Of a stretch of DNA of 64,000 bases, positions 28,911 to 40,070 are shown piece after piece. The DNA is from Psychrobacter sp. WY6. Its GTDB lineage: Bacteria; Pseudomonadota; Gammaproteobacteria; Pseudomonadales; Moraxellaceae. Location: positions 744,001 through 808,000 of the forward strand of contig NZ_CP049902.1 in NCBI RefSeq assembly GCF_018448495.1, given 5' to 3'. The translations under genes and the position numbers were made by a program. The first letter of the stretch is position 1. Every line of letters starts with the position of its first letter. Under the pieces are notes generated by a model. That model had not been told where the DNA came from. It searched no databases and saw only the letters and a program-made list of their open reading frames with translations.

Positions 28911-29336
28911 AGACGTTCCGTACGAGCTTAAATTAAAAGAATAAAAATGGAGCATTATCCCAAAAGTTACCGATATTAACTATGGTGTATTCTAGGATAC
29001 GCTCAACCTAATGATCATCAGTCTTGGCTATAATTAAAATATTATAAATGGTGACGGCGTTAACCGTGCTTCATGTACCAAACGTACTATTGACGCCCGC
29101 TTGCCTTATCTCTACTTTATATTGCTTCGACCCTATATTCTGTCACAAAAACAGCATAGGATCGCCAAATAGCAGCGTCGAAAACAAGCACTTATTGTAA
29201 AGTAAACACCGCATGATGACCAATAAAAAACGCCTAACAAGTAGGCGTTATTAAAAGGATAGTTTTGCTCATTGAGCATCACTATATTCAGAGCACTTAA
29301 AATTTAGAGCCTCTAAATGTTTATGCCGCTATTTTA
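28911..29336. other. Intergenic region upstream of mpl
   Basis: About 425 bases. It carries the terminator of the NlpE-like gene (29223-29251) and presumably the mpl promoter; no gene or repeat was recognised. Confidence 0.45.
29223..29251 (-). terminator. Terminator after the NlpE-like gene
   Basis: Stem AACGCCTA / TAGGCGTT; on the minus strand it is followed by TTTTTTATT. Confidence 0.7.
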
Positions 29337-29963
29337 TTATTTGCGCGACAGGGTATAGTCATTATTAGGTTTTTTATGTTCATCCATTAAAACAAGATGA
29401 TTGTCTTGAATATGATACGCTTCAATGTTTTTGTCTTCATAGACAATCGTAATCATATCGTTGTCTTGACGATAAACACCAGGTTCAAACAGGGGTGCAT
29501 TCGGCATTTCCGGATTGTTATCTATACTGGTTTTTAGCACTGAACCATCAGCGAACAAATTCAATGTAATATCAGTGCTATCACAAGATTTACAGGGTAC
29601 CATGCCACCATAATCGCCCATTAACGTGGCTTGTAACGTGCCATTACGCGGCTCTGAGCGTGTCAGCGATTGATGGGGATGTGCACCGTTACTCGATTGG
29701 GCAGCCGCAATCAGCGATTGTCCTTCTGACACTTTATCTAGCTCACTACCCGCATTTAATAGATTGGTCTCTGACAAGTTCTCTGCGCTAGCTTGTGCGC
29801 TGTTCTCTTCTACATGATCGATAGGGGCGACCTTAGTCGTCATACCTTTATCGCCGCTAGACGAGGTACTATCACAGCCGATGAGCAGCACACAGAGGGG
29901 CAGCGCTAGCAAACAACGACCACCGCGTTTGAGGATAGTTAGCGTGTTAGAACAAATAGGCAA
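29337..29963 (-). CDS. NlpE N-terminal domain lipoprotein
   Basis: Outer-membrane-type lipoprotein of about 208 residues. The signal ends in the lipobox VLLIGC; a Ser/Asn/Glu-rich linker follows; the C-terminal half has GDYGGMVPCKSCDSTDITLNLFADG, the CxxC-bearing motif of the NlpE N-terminal barrel, and ends GVYRQDNDMITIVYEDKN. In E. coli NlpE activates the Cpx envelope-stress system; here the C-terminal NlpE domain is missing. CxxC could sense redox state. The start may be inside the N-terminal 15 residues. Single gene with terminator. Confidence 0.75.
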   Translation of the reverse strand: MPICSNTLTILKRGGRCLLALPLCVLLIGCDSTSSSGDKGMTTKVAPIDHVEENSAQASAENLSETNLLNAGSELDKVSEGQSLIAAAQSSNGAHPHQSLTRSEPRNGTLQATLMGDYGGMVPCKSCDSTDITLNLFADGSVLKTSIDNNPEMPNAPLFEPGVYRQDNDMITIVYEDKNIEAYHIQDNHLVLMDEHKKPNNDYTLSRK

Positions 29964-30463
29964 AAATATATCATGGTCACACCAAAAAACAGTTTTTTAA
30001 TAGTCATTCCAAATGATTATCGACACTATCGACAACTCAATACGTTGTCAAAAAGGAAAGATAATAGGAAGTATAAATGTTTAAATTAGAGTAGAAGACT
30101 ACGAGACTACAAGTGCCATCTGAGGCTAGGCGGCGAGAAGAAGCTATCGGTAGCCTATCGCCAATCAGTCAACAGTGATGGATATTTAAAACGCTATTTT
30201 ACCCATCAAAAAGTAAATAAACTGTGTCAAGATATCAAAGGTTAAAGATATCTCTGTGGCCTTTTTGTTATGATAGGTTTAGCCATGAGCTAAGAATAAT
30301 GGTTTAACGTTGATAGATATGACGAACGAAAATTATCGGAGATATTTAATAGTGGCTCGTAAACGAACAGATGTTTAGTAATAAATATATCTGTTCGTTT
30401 GGAAGAATGGATCTAGCAAAAACGAAGGATATAGCAAAAAGCAACGTAGGGGCTAATTCGCCA
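29964..30463. other. 500-base gap between the NlpE-like gene and dsbB
   Basis: No gene is supported. A strong hairpin CGAACAGAT / ATCTGTTCG lies near 30362-30402, downstream of dsbB on its strand, without a long U-run; the rest is AT-rich. Confidence 0.45.
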
Positions 30464-30991
30464 TCAAGCAAGGCGGCTAGGGGCAACAGGTCGTAAAATA
30501 CGCCATAATATCAACCCGTGTACCACCAATAGCAGACTAAACAGAATCAAAGATTGTTCAGGAATGCTCAGTCCCATAAATGTCCACTCAACAGAAGCAC
30601 ATTCGCCAGAGCCCGCAAAAACTTCTTTAAATACTTGCAAAATCGGTAGCGTATCTAACCAATAATCCAGCCCCGGACCACAAGAAGGTACTTGATCGGC
30701 AGGCAGATGCTGTAGCCAAACATGTCGTCCAGCCACGGCGGTCGCCCAACCGATACCTGCTAAGCTACCAAGCCACAATACCAGTCTAACTGCCTTAGAT
30801 TTAGGGTTGAATAATGCCGCTATCAAAGCAAAACTGCCCATGATTATGAGGCCAATACGCTGAAAAATACACAGTGGGCAAGGCGAAAACCCCATATAGC
30901 GCTGTAAAAAAAACAGCGCAAAACTCATACCTATTACGGCTATTATCACCAAAAATATTTGCAAATTGCGGTAAGTGGTCAGCTTTAGCAT
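30464..30991 (-). CDS. dsbB: Disulfide bond formation protein DsbB
   Basis: Inner-membrane quinone reductase that reoxidises DsbA. Four membrane helices over 175 residues, with the first periplasmic redox pair in FSPCPLCIFQR and the second pair in VPSCGPGLDYWL and SGECASVEW. The GECASV...GLSIPEQS segment is the usual end of the second periplasmic loop. Frame intact. dsbA is not in the window; a DsbC-like isomerase lies at 19 kb. Single gene. Confidence 0.93.
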   Translation of the reverse strand: MLKLTTYRNLQIFLVIIAVIGMSFALFFLQRYMGFSPCPLCIFQRIGLIIMGSFALIAALFNPKSKAVRLVLWLGSLAGIGWATAVAGRHVWLQHLPADQVPSCGPGLDYWLDTLPILQVFKEVFAGSGECASVEWTFMGLSIPEQSLILFSLLLVVHGLILWRILRPVAPSRLA

Positions 30992-31088
30992 CGGGCAGTT
31001 ACTCTTATAAAGTAGTCATCTATACACGTTAAGTGGCGGTCAGAATTTAGTACTCAAAGCTTAGCAATCAAAGCTCAGCAATCAAAAC

Positions 31089-32662
31089 TTAGCGATATTG
31101 CTGTAAAAATTCCATAAAATCTTCAGTTTCGGCTTTTTCAATCTCAGCCTGCTGTAATATCGATTTTCTGCTAACACTTCATATTTGGCTTGGGTGTTTG
31201 GACTAAGCGTTTGCTGTAATAAAGACTCACGATGCTGCTGCGCCAAGGTAAAGCCAAGCTGCCATAAGCTGCCTAAACGCTGACTATCAGAGTTTACTTG
31301 TGCTGAAATGGTTGATTCAGAGTGCCCTGCTTTGCCTTGCATTAACGCGACTGCTGCACGGTAATCGTTGCCGCCATAATGCGCATCAAGTAGCGCGGCA
31401 AGTGGTTGCATACGTTCTAAATGCACCAGCATCCAGCTCTCAAGCAGTTGCTCTTCGCCGTTGTTTATAATGTGTAAGCCTTCGCGGCGACCTTCGTTTA
31501 CCACGCGCTCAAGATTGATGGCTAAGGTCTCTTCTTCCTCAGGTAATAGATCAGGTGAGTCGCTCAGCAGACAGTACAGCGCCATGACCTCTAAGAAACA
31601 AGCGCTAGACAGACGAATACCGACATCGCTATAAGGATCTAGATCGATTGCACGGAACTCAACATAGGCGATACCGCGGCGCTCTAATGCTTCGGTCGGT
31701 GTCTCGCCGCTCATCGCGATTTGTTTAGGACGAATAGGGCTATAGTATTCATTTTCTATTTGTAAAATATGATTGTTGATTTGGATAGGGTTGCCATCGG
31801 CATCATCTAAGCCAAGCTTGGCAAAGCTTTCGTGCGGAGTCTGAATCGCACGGCGCAGTCCATCGACATACTCTGGCAGATAGTTATAACGAATATCGAG
31901 CTGTTCTTGCACACTATTGGTATAACCGAGCTTGCCCATACGTAGGCTGGTGGCAGCAGGCTTATAATAAGTTGAGTCGTTTAGCAGTTCTAAATCATGC
32001 TCACGACCAGCTAAGAAACAAGGACAAACGCTAGGGCTAGCACCCAGTAAATACAATACCAAACTGGTCAGACGCTTAAAGTTACGGATGAGCCCTAAGT
32101 ACTTTTCGTTTTTAAATTCTGTCAGGGTTTGCGCTTGTGCAGCAGGTATTTCAGCTTGCCAAACTTCAAATAACCCGTCGCCAAAAGACAAGTTATAATG
32201 CAAACCTGCAATCGTTTGCATGCGGCGACCATAGCGAATACCAAGCCCGCTACGGTATAGCGTCTTGAGCTTACCCGTATTAGAGCTGCCATAATCAGCC
32301 AGTGGGATGTCTTCATCATTCGATGACAGCATACAAGGCATAGACAGCGGCCACATCAGCTCACCTTCAGGCATGGCTTGATAGACCAATACATGCAACT
32401 GACGCAGCATGTTTAGCGTCTCTTTTGGTGAGGTTTTGGGGTCAGTAATTAGCTCAAGTAGGCTTTCTGAATAATCAGTTGTGATAAACGGATGGGTGAG
32501 CTTTGAGCCAAGTTTGGCTGGATGCGGCGTCTGAGCCAAGTAGCCATCGGGTCTTACGCGCAGCCCTTCTTTTTCGATACCGCGGAGCATGCCCGTTAAA
32601 TGCTTGCTATCAAACCAATTAGGAATGTCAAAATTCACAAAGCTACTCGCAAAATTACTCAT
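31089..32662 (-). CDS. gshA: Glutamate-cysteine ligase GshA (one frameshift near the C-terminus)
   Basis: ATP-dependent first step of glutathione synthesis. The N-terminus GMLRGIEKEGLRV and HPFITTDYSESLLELIT are diagnostic of the class I bacterial ligase; further motifs are YGRRMQTIAGLHYNLSF, IEYVEFRAIDLDPYS-like YVEFRAIDLDPYSDVG and NGEEQLLESWM. The frame breaks near 31158-31164; one missing base restores ENSILQQAEIEKAETEDF and the natural end FLQQYR at 31089. Start MSNFASSF at 32662. About 525 residues. Single gene; gshB is not nearby. Confidence 0.92.
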
Positions 32663-33011
32663 AATAGTCATCTATTGTTATTTATTATGGCGGCTCAAAA
32701 CACGACTGGCGTTTGACCATAATGAAGGTAAATATTGGATTAAGAATGCCGTCAGTTTAGCTCAAAGCTGCCCTGAAAACCACGGACAATTACAAATACG
32801 ATAAGCTTTACAGGCGCTCATTCCTCTTGATTTTAATAGGTATTTCAATAAAAAATTTTATGCACAGCGCGTTACTGTTTTCTAAAAAACGCATAAAACA
32901 AGAAGCATCTACCTACGAGATAGATGCTTCAAAAGTACGACGTTAAGCGGTTTATGATAGCGTTGACTAACGAGGAAGGTATCTTGATCAAAAGTCATGC
33001 GTCTCGCCAAC
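32663..33011. other. Gap upstream of gshA with the erpA terminator
   Basis: About 350 bases. A stem GAAGCATCTA / TAGATGCTTC at 32901-32931, followed on the minus strand by TTGTTTT, is the probable erpA terminator; the rest should hold the gshA promoter. Confidence 0.5.
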
Positions 33012-33392
33012 TTAAATAGAGAAGGATGAGCCACAGCCACACGTGGTGGTAGCATTTGGATTGGTGACGATAAAGCGTGCGCCCTCTAACCCTTCAGTAT
33101 AGTCAACGGTAGAGCCTTGTAAATACTGATAGCTTAGTGAATCGACGACCAAGGTTACATCGTCATTGTCAAAATTGGCATCGTCTTCATTCAGCTCATT
33201 GGCGAAGTTAAAGCCGTAAGAAAAACCTGAGCAGCCGCCGCCCGTCACATAGACACGCAACATCAGATCGCTGTCGCCTTCTTCTTCACGCAGACGTCGC
33301 ACCTTTTGTGCAGCGCTATCGGTTAAGCTTAAAACAGTTGGGTCTACTGGCTGGCTGGCGCTTGGATTAAATTGGTTGGCTGATTCGTTCAT
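33012..33392 (-). CDS. erpA: Iron-sulfur cluster insertion protein ErpA
   Basis: A-type carrier that delivers Fe-S clusters to apoproteins. About 126 residues; the three conserved cysteines are in [11 protein letters not shown] and [10 protein letters not shown]. The acidic stretch [14 protein letters not shown] and [17 protein letters not shown] are family-typical. Start MNESANQF at 33392; the 31 upstream residues in frame lack similarity to the family. Frame intact. Single gene. Confidence 0.9.
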   Translation of the reverse strand: MNESANQFNPSASQPVDPTVLSLTDSAAQKVRRLREEEGDSDLMLRVYVTGGGCSGFSYGFNFANELNEDDANFDNDDVTLVVDSLSYQYLQGSTVDYTEGLEGARFIVTNPNATTTCGCGSSFSI

Positions 33393-33858
33393 ATCTACCT
33401 CAGTTGCTAGGATCAAATGCGGTCGTCCAGTTAGGGTTTGCAATGAAATAGTTGCAAATAAAGATACGCACGGCGTTTGATTCAATTGGGTGCTGTTATT
33501 ATGGCGCTGCTATTGGTATGACTAATGGCGCATTATAAATATGATATCTGTGTCATTACAACGATTTGGTTGATAACGGGCACTTATCTCATCGCAGTAT
33601 ATCATAATGGGGGTATTGATTCGTTTGTCAAGAGTGACGCTACTGGCTGAAGGTGGCTGATTGATACTAGCGGTTATTATCCCCATAAACTCATGCTAAG
33701 AGAAAGACTTTTTGTGCGAATAAACACTTGGTTTTGAAATAGTTATTTAATCGTTTGCCTATGGGGCAAGCGTTTGAAATAATAGCCGCCAGTTAACATG
33801 CCAGATGTGTTTTTTTATTGCCTTATATTTTATATTACTGTTGAGTTGAAGAGATTAT
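33393..33858. other. Divergent region between erpA and yheS
   Basis: About 465 bases; promoters for both genes are expected, but no clear consensus pair, repeat or small gene was recognised. Confidence 0.4.
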
Positions 33859-35879
33859 ATGATCGAATTTAAAGACGTTGGTGTTCGCCGTGATGGTCGT
33901 GAGTTGTTTGCAGGGGCAAGCTTCCAGCTACATCCGGGCCACAAAGTTGGCTTGACGGGCAACAACGGCACCGGCAAATCTACCTTATTTGCCTTATTGT
34001 TGACGCGAATGGGCAGAGGAGATACCGAGGTCACGCTTGATAGAGGTGAAGTCAGTATTCCTGATAGCTGGCATGTGGCACACATGGCTCAGGAAGTCGG
34101 CGCTACAACGCAGTCTGCGATTGATTATGTATTGAGCGGTGATGAGCAGTGGTATGAGATTAATGCTTCTTTGAATGATTTGAGTAGCGTCAGTGATGAG
34201 CAGATCGGGGTATTGCATCAGCAGTTTGATGAAATTGATGGCTATCGTACGCCGACTAAAGCGGCCCAAATTATGGCAGGTCTTGGTTTTAATACCAGCC
34301 AGCATGAATTACCCGTAGAAGGGTTTTCGGGTGGTTGGCGCATGCGTCTAAACCTTGCCAAAACTTTGATGAGCCGTGCGGACTTAATGTTACTCGATGA
34401 GCCGACCAACCATTTGGACTTGGATGCGATCCTTTGGCTTGAGACATGGATCAATGCTTTTATGGGTCTCGTGATCGTCATCTCGCATGACCAAGCATTC
34501 TTGGATGCGACTGTTGGTCATATTCTTCATGTAGAACAACAAAAAATCACGCTTTATACGGGTAACTATCAGCAATTTATTCGCACCCGTCATGAGCGTA
34601 TGGCGCAGCAGCAGCAAGCCTTTGAGAAGCAAGAAGCGACCAAAGCACATTTGGATGACTTTATTCGTCGTTTCCGTGCTAAAGCCAGTAAAGCTAAGCA
34701 AGCACAAAGCCGTATCAAGCAGCTTGAGCGCATGGCTGAGCTGTCACCGATGATGGCGGACAACCCGTTCTCTTTCCGCTTTTATGAGCCAGCAAATATG
34801 AGCTCACCACTGATTGAGCTGACCAAAGCGGATATTGGCTATAGCGATACGCCACTTCTATATAATGCCAATGTACAAGTAACGCCGGATACGCGTCTTG
34901 GCTTGCTAGGTATGAATGGCGCTGGTAAGTCGACCTTAATTAAAGCCTTAGTCGGCGAGCTTGGCGTATTAACAGGGACGTATCGTGTTTCGGATACCTT
35001 AAAATTAGGCTATTTTAACCAGCATCAAATGGATATCTTGGATGCCAAGGCCACGCCTATAGAGATGTTGCGTCGTCTAGCCGGTAAAACCTCTGATGCG
35101 ATGTTACGCTCGTTTTTAGGTAGCTTTGACTTCCGCGGTGAGCGTATCGATACTCCGAGTGAGCTATTCTCTGGGGGCGAGCGTGCGCGTTTGACGCTGG
35201 CATTGATTGTTTGGCAACGTCCGAACGTTCTGGTACTCGATGAGCCGACCAACCATTTAGATTTACAAATGCGCCAAGCGCTGACCATCGCCTTGCAAGG
35301 ATTTGAGGGGGCAGTGGTACTGGTTTCGCATGATCGTGAGTTGATTGCCAACGTCTGTGATGAGCTGTTTTTGGTACATGATGGTCAAATCGAGGAGTTC
35401 GATGGTGACATCAGCGACTACGGTAAGTGGCTGGCAGAAAAGCGTAAGCAAGAGAACTCATCAGATAAAAGTACCAGTAAGAAGAAAGTAAAAAAGAGAG
35501 TAAGAAATTTGTTTCACGTGAAACAGATAATGGTCAAGTGAGTAATAAAGCACCTGATCATTCATCAGAAAGTAAAGCGACGACGCCTACGCTTAGTAAA
35601 GATGCTCAGCGCAAATTGGCGGCTGAACAACGCAAACTCACCGCGCCTATTCGCCGTGAGATAGAAGAGATAGAAAAGGCATTGGCTAAAATTGATGGAC
35701 AGCTCGTGACACTTGAAGAAAAACTGGCTGATACGGATTTGTACGAAGAAGGTCGCAAGTCTGATTTGCTGTTATTACTTAATGAGCAAACGGCATTGCA
35801 GCAGCAGCACAGTGACAATGAAGAAAAACTATTGCTTTTGATGACGACATTAGAAGAAATGGAAGCGGGTTTTGAGTAG
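33859..35879 (+). CDS. yheS: ABC-F family ATPase YheS-like (one frameshift)
   Basis: Soluble ribosome-associated ABC-F protein with two ATPase domains: GNNGTGKST / FSGGWRMRLNLA / MLLDEPTNHLD and GMNGAGKST / FSGGERARLTLAL / LVLDEPTNHLD, joined by the charged linker (FIRRFRAKASKAKQAQSRIKQLERM). A C-terminal coiled coil (APIRREIEEIEKALAKIDGQL... EEMEAGFE) is in another frame from 35538; one further A in the run at 35491-35495 joins it through ESKKFVSRETDNGQ. Repaired length about 673, as YheS. A perfect parS site lies in this junction. No membrane domain, so translation factor rather than transporter. Confidence 0.9.
35510..35525. promoter_or_regulatory. parS: parS site (ParB-binding centromere), inside yheS
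   Basis: TGTTTCACGTGAAACA, a complete 16-base palindrome identical to the most common bacterial parS sequence. It encodes VSRET in the repaired yheS reading frame. Confidence 0.85.
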
Positions 35880-35952
35880 AGAGCTGTTCGTTATAGCAAA
35901 TAGTAGGTTTTGATTGTTTTTTAAGCTATTTTCACTTGATAAAGACAGTCAC

Positions 35953-35985
35953 AAAAAAGGGAGAGCGCTGGCTCTCCCTTTTTTA
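35953..35985. terminator. Bidirectional terminator between yheS and rlpA
   Basis: AAAAAAGGGAGAGC / GCTCTCCCTTTTTT stem between convergent genes. Confidence 0.85.
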
Positions 35986-35990
35986 TTACG

Positions 35991-36353
35991 TTATTCCTTA
36001 CGGTATTTACCATCACCATAAGACAGTATTTCCATTGTGGTCGTACATAACTGACAGTTTATTTGACCAGCAGCGGCTTTCGATAAATCCAAAATACGAC
36101 CCCGAATGAAAGGGCCTCTATCGGTAATTTTTACGATTACACTCTGCTTTGTCTTCTTGTTGGTCACTTGTACCTTCGTACCAAACGGCAACGTGCGATG
36201 CGCAGCGGTCAAAGAGTTCATGTTGAAGATACTACCACTAGCAGTGCGTTTACCGTGGAACTGACTACCGTAATAACTGGTGTTTCCAGCAAAAACGGTG
36301 GTACTCAGCAATAGTGATAATGTGATAACCAAAGACTTGATTAAATAAGACAT
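35991..36353 (-). CDS. rlpA: RlpA-like septal-ring lytic protein (short form)
   Basis: A 120-residue exported protein: signal peptide (IKSLVITLSLLLSTTVFA), then a double-psi beta-barrel domain with SYYGSQFHGKRTASGSIFNMNSLTAAHRTLPFGTKVQVTN and ITDRGPFIRGRILDLSKAAA. This is the RlpA catalytic core, cutting glycan strands that lack stem peptides; the SPOR domain of full RlpA is absent, as in many short bacterial forms. The C-terminus has a Cys pair (NCQLC). Single gene, convergent with yheS. Confidence 0.8.
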   Translation of the reverse strand: MSYLIKSLVITLSLLLSTTVFAGNTSYYGSQFHGKRTASGSIFNMNSLTAAHRTLPFGTKVQVTNKKTKQSVIVKITDRGPFIRGRILDLSKAAAGQINCQLCTTTMEILSYGDGKYRKE

Positions 36354-37204
36354 TTAATACCTTTAAGCAATTTATAAAATAGACAGATACACTTGCCTAT
36401 GTTATTCATACTCCCTATGAGTACAAACAGTATATTCATTTTACAACACATACTTTGTCATATTCTTACGGTTCTGTAAAAGAACTACCAAGGTCAAAAC
36501 GCTCATTTAGGCACGCTAGCTAGTGAATATCAGTGATCTGTATGTAATTGTTTTAAATAATGATTTACATTGTTAATGGTGTTTTTGGCTTGACTCTCTA
36601 TTTTTTCATTAGGGCGAGTGTTAAATTGATATGACGTCTGTGGCTATCAAAGAATAGTAATGCCAGAATCATAGAGAAACACATGACTACCGTGGCACAA
36701 GTGAATAACAATGTATTAGGGCGTGTTGAACATTCACAAATGGGCACTGCTGATAGCTAAAATTGTTCCAGCCAAGGCGCAAGTCGAAGATAATGTTAAT
36801 ACCTTAGCTAGAATTGCAACGTAGTATGGGGCAATTTTAGTATCAGCCCCGATATTAACAGAAGGGGACAGGACTCTTTTTTGCCGCTTCATTGTTAAAA
36901 ATATACGCTTAGAATGACTAAACTTACTATTTTTAACGTCGAATCGCCTGAAAAATAGTCCCTGTCAGTGCCATGATCGAATGTTCAACACGCCCCAAGT
37001 GCTTCAAACAACTTAAACACTGCTGTTGTTCGGCACTATTACTGGTAATATTTGTATAACGGTATTGAATTTTTATATTACTATCATTATTAGATAGACT
37101 ATCGTTAACACCTGTTATGTCGCAGTTGAATAAATTTCCGTACCATATCGTTTAAAATGGGCATACCAGTATCATTAACATGCTTTTATGTTGAGGACAA
37201 AAAC
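36354..37204. other. Intergenic region holding a composite MITE-like element
   Basis: About 850 bases between the divergently transcribed rlpA and cbpA genes. Apart from the element at 36718-36996 it is AT-rich and contains no supported gene. Confidence 0.5.
36718..36996. mobile_element. Composite MITE-like element with three nested inverted repeats
   Basis: The outer ends are AGGGCGTGTTGAACATTC (36718-36735) and GAATGTTCAACACGCCCC (36979-36996). Inside, the left half folds on GCTGATAGCTAAAATTG / CAATTTTAGTATCAGC, and the right half on GGGACAGGACT / AGTCCCTGTC with A/T-runs beyond. No ORF is present. It shares the AGGGCGTGT tip with the element at 14.5 kb. No clear target duplication was found. 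Confidence 0.55.
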
Positions 37205-38185
37205 ATGGCAGAGAAAAATTACTATGACATTTTAGGGGTCAAAAAAGACGCGTCAGCTGCAGATATTAAAAAAGATATCGTAAGCTTGTCCGTCAATATC
37301 ACCCTGATGTGAGCGATGATCCAGATGCAGACAATAAGATTGCTGAGATTAATAATGCTTACGAAACCATTAGAGATAAAGAAAAGCGTGCCGAATATGA
37401 CGCCATGCTAGACAATCCCTTTGCTGGTCAAAGTGGTGGTTTTGGTGGTCAATCTGCAAGTGGCGGGCAAGGCGGCTATCGCTGGGAAGATATCAAAGAT
37501 CAGTTTGGTGAAGGCGAAGCTTATGGCGATGGTGGCTTCCGCTTCGATGACATCTTTTCGGCATTTGGTCGTGGTGCACGTGGTTCAGCTGGTGGACAAT
37601 CACAGCGTGGTGGTTTTGGCTCGCAAGATAGCAAAGGTCAAGATCAACATGCAGAGATTACGGTTGATTTGGCGTCCGTTTATAATGGCGACGACTACAG
37701 CATTAAGTTGAATGTCCCTATTCGTCAACCGAATGGCAGTGTCGAGTATGACAACAAAACGCTGAAAATTAAAATCCCTAAAGGCATCACTGATGGCAAG
37801 CAAATTCGCTTAGCAGGGCAAGGTGCCGCTGGTATTGGTGGCGGAAAAAATGGCGATTTTTTTAAAAGTAAAAATCCGTCATGCAGACAATATCCGTATC
37901 GAAGGCGCTGATGTTTATCAAACCGTCAATATAACGCCATGGGAAGCGGCGTTGGGTGAAAAAATCAACGTCAGTACGCCAGCTGGTACGCTTGCTGTGA
38001 CTGTGCCTAAGAACAGCAAGTCTGGTAGCAATTTACGCCTAAAAGGTAAAGGTATCCCTGCTAAGCAAGCGGGTGATTTGTATCTAACCTTAAACATCGT
38101 GAACCCTGATATCAGCACTGAGGCTGCGACCCAAGCTTATGAGCAATTAAAACAAGCCTTTGCCGACATCAATATTAGTCGTTAA
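37205..38185 (+). CDS. cbpA: Curved-DNA-binding J-protein CbpA (two frameshifts)
   Basis: DnaJ homologue without zinc fingers. J domain KNYYDILGVKKDASAADIKK ... KLVRQYHPDVS, a Gly-rich linker (FGGQSASGGQGGYRW), then two substrate-binding domains (AEITVDLASVYNGDDYSIKL, IPKGITDGKQIRLAGQG, LRLKGKGIPAKQAGDLYL). The frame breaks near 37274 (inside helix II of the J domain) and at the T7 run 37857-37863, where one more T gives GDFFLKVKIRHAD. Repaired length about 328. cbpM follows 92 bases later, the usual operon; in E. coli CbpM inhibits CbpA. Confidence 0.9.
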
Positions 38186-38277
38186 TGGCCGCCAAAAATT
38201 ACTCACATTGAAACACTGTAATAGAGATGAAGACCATACGATAACGATGAAATAAAGAGCAAACGAGGATAATAGCT

Positions 38278-38601
38278 ATGAAACACTCGCCTGAATTTAC
38301 CGACATTATCATGAGCTTGGATGAGCTGGTATCTGCCTGTGGCCAAGAGCGCCAATGGGTCATCGAATTGATTGAAGAGGACATCATCGAATATGATGTG
38401 CCGGAACGTGAGCAGTTCACTGGTTATCAGCTGACGACAGTGCGCCGTGCCTCGCGCCTTAGCCGCGACTTTGAAGCCAGTGTTCCTGCGATTGGCTTGA
38501 TACTTGAGTTATTGGATGAGCTCGAACAATTACGCCAATTTAAACGCCAATTAGACATGCAGACACCAGTGATTGAAATTGAAATCGATCCTTTAAAATA
38601 A
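38278..38601 (+). CDS. cbpM: Chaperone modulator CbpM
   Basis: A 107-residue MerR-HTH-like protein: SLDELVSACGQERQWVIELIEEDIIEY, then YQLTTVRRASRLSRDFEASVPAIGLILELLDELEQLRQ, matching CbpM, which binds the J domain of CbpA and holds it inactive. Position directly behind cbpA supports the call. Frame intact. A terminator follows. Confidence 0.85.
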   Translation: MKHSPEFTDIIMSLDELVSACGQERQWVIELIEEDIIEYDVPEREQFTGYQLTTVRRASRLSRDFEASVPAIGLILELLDELEQLRQFKRQLDMQTPVIEIEIDPLK

Positions 38602-38639
38602 CTTATTTCCCCTTTATTCAGTACATAAAAAATCAGTAC

Positions 38640-38673
38640 AAAAAAAGGGTCTCTAAAATGAGACCCTTTTTTT
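38640..38673. terminator. Bidirectional terminator between cbpM and sstT
   Basis: AAAAAAAGGGTCTC / GAGACCCTTTTTTT with a six-base loop between convergent genes. Confidence 0.88.
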
Positions 38674-38693
38674 GCAAATAATATATTTAGCGT

Positions 38694-39897
38694 TTAACGC
38701 GCATATTTTGGATCAGCTGCTGCGTGTGTAAACAGTACATCCGTTGAAGAGTTCAACGCCGTTTCGGCAGAATCCTGTATCACACCAATGATAAAGCCAA
38801 TCGCAACCACTTGCATGGCGATATCGTTTGGAATATTAAATAAGCTTGCTGCTAATGGTATAAGCAATAATGAACCACCAGCGACACCAGAGGCACCGCA
38901 GGCACTAATGGTTGCAACCAAACTGAGTAGCAGTGCTGAGGCAAAGGTCACTTCAATACCGAGTGTATGCGCGGCTGCAAGCGTTAAGACATTAATCGTA
39001 ATCGCCGCGCCGGCCATATTAATGGTCGCACCCAGTGGAATCGTCACCGAATAAGTATCTTCGTGTAAACCCAGTTTGCGGGCAAGGTTCATATTGACCG
39101 GAATGTTGGCAGCCGAGCTACGCGTAAAGAATGCGGTAATCCCTGACTCACGCAAGCATTTGAATACTAGCGGATAAGGGTTTTTGCCCGTTTTGATCAG
39201 TACAATAATAGGATTAGCAATCAAAGCGATAAATAACATACAACCGACCAGTACCATCAAGATACGCGCATAACCTGCCAAAGCCGCAAAGCCTGTCTCA
39301 GCGACGGTGTTGGCGACCAAACCCAAGATACCAAAAGGTGCTAGGGCAATGACCCACTTCACCACTTGGGAGATGGCGTCAGAAAAATCACCGACCACAG
39401 TGCGTGTGGTATCACTGGCTTGGCGCAGTGCGAAACCGATGATAATTGCCCACGCTAAAATACCAATATAGTTGGCTTCAGCGATGGCATTAACAGGATT
39501 GGCAACCAGATTTAGCAGTAGATTGGTCAGTACTTCTTTGAGGTTGGCTGGTGGGACTTGCTCAATTGTGGCGTTGACCAATACCAGTTCTGTCGGAAAT
39601 AAAAAGCTCGCGCCAACAGCAGTCAGTGCGGCTAAAAAAGTGCCAAACATACATGATAAGCACAGGCTTGACGTAAACTTCATTACCGCTGCGATGTTGG
39701 CTAATGGCCGCCATGACCAACACAAATACCAGTATCGGTGCAACGGCTTTTAATGCGCCCACGAATAAGGTACCCAATAATCCTAAGGCAATACCGATAT
39801 CTGGTGCCAACCAACCTATCAATACTCCCGCTATCAAACCGATAATAATAAGTGGTACTAGACCAATGCGCTTATACATCGCAAAAAATGAATACAT
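38694..39897 (-). CDS. sstT: Sodium:serine/threonine symporter SstT, copy 1 (one frameshift)
   Basis: Inner-membrane DAACS-family transporter importing serine and threonine with sodium. Visible: [82 protein letters not shown] and the C-terminal [17 protein letters not shown]. The frame changes near 39645-39660; joined, the segment reads [16 protein letters not shown]. About 400 residues repaired. A second, similar gene lies upstream beyond an IS element. One local difference from copy 2 is TISACGASG versus TISAGGTSG. Confidence 0.87.
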
Positions 39898-40070
39898 CCT
39901 TACCCCGACAATCTAATGAATAATAAAAGAGATCAAGCCATTTTATATTTTTTGCTTTACTAGTCTCATACTCGTATAAAGGTAAGATTCGTAAAACAGA
40001 ATAAATTGGGTAAATTATAACCAAAAAAAGGGCCGTTATGAACTGACCCCCAAATGTTGGACGGTTTAGT

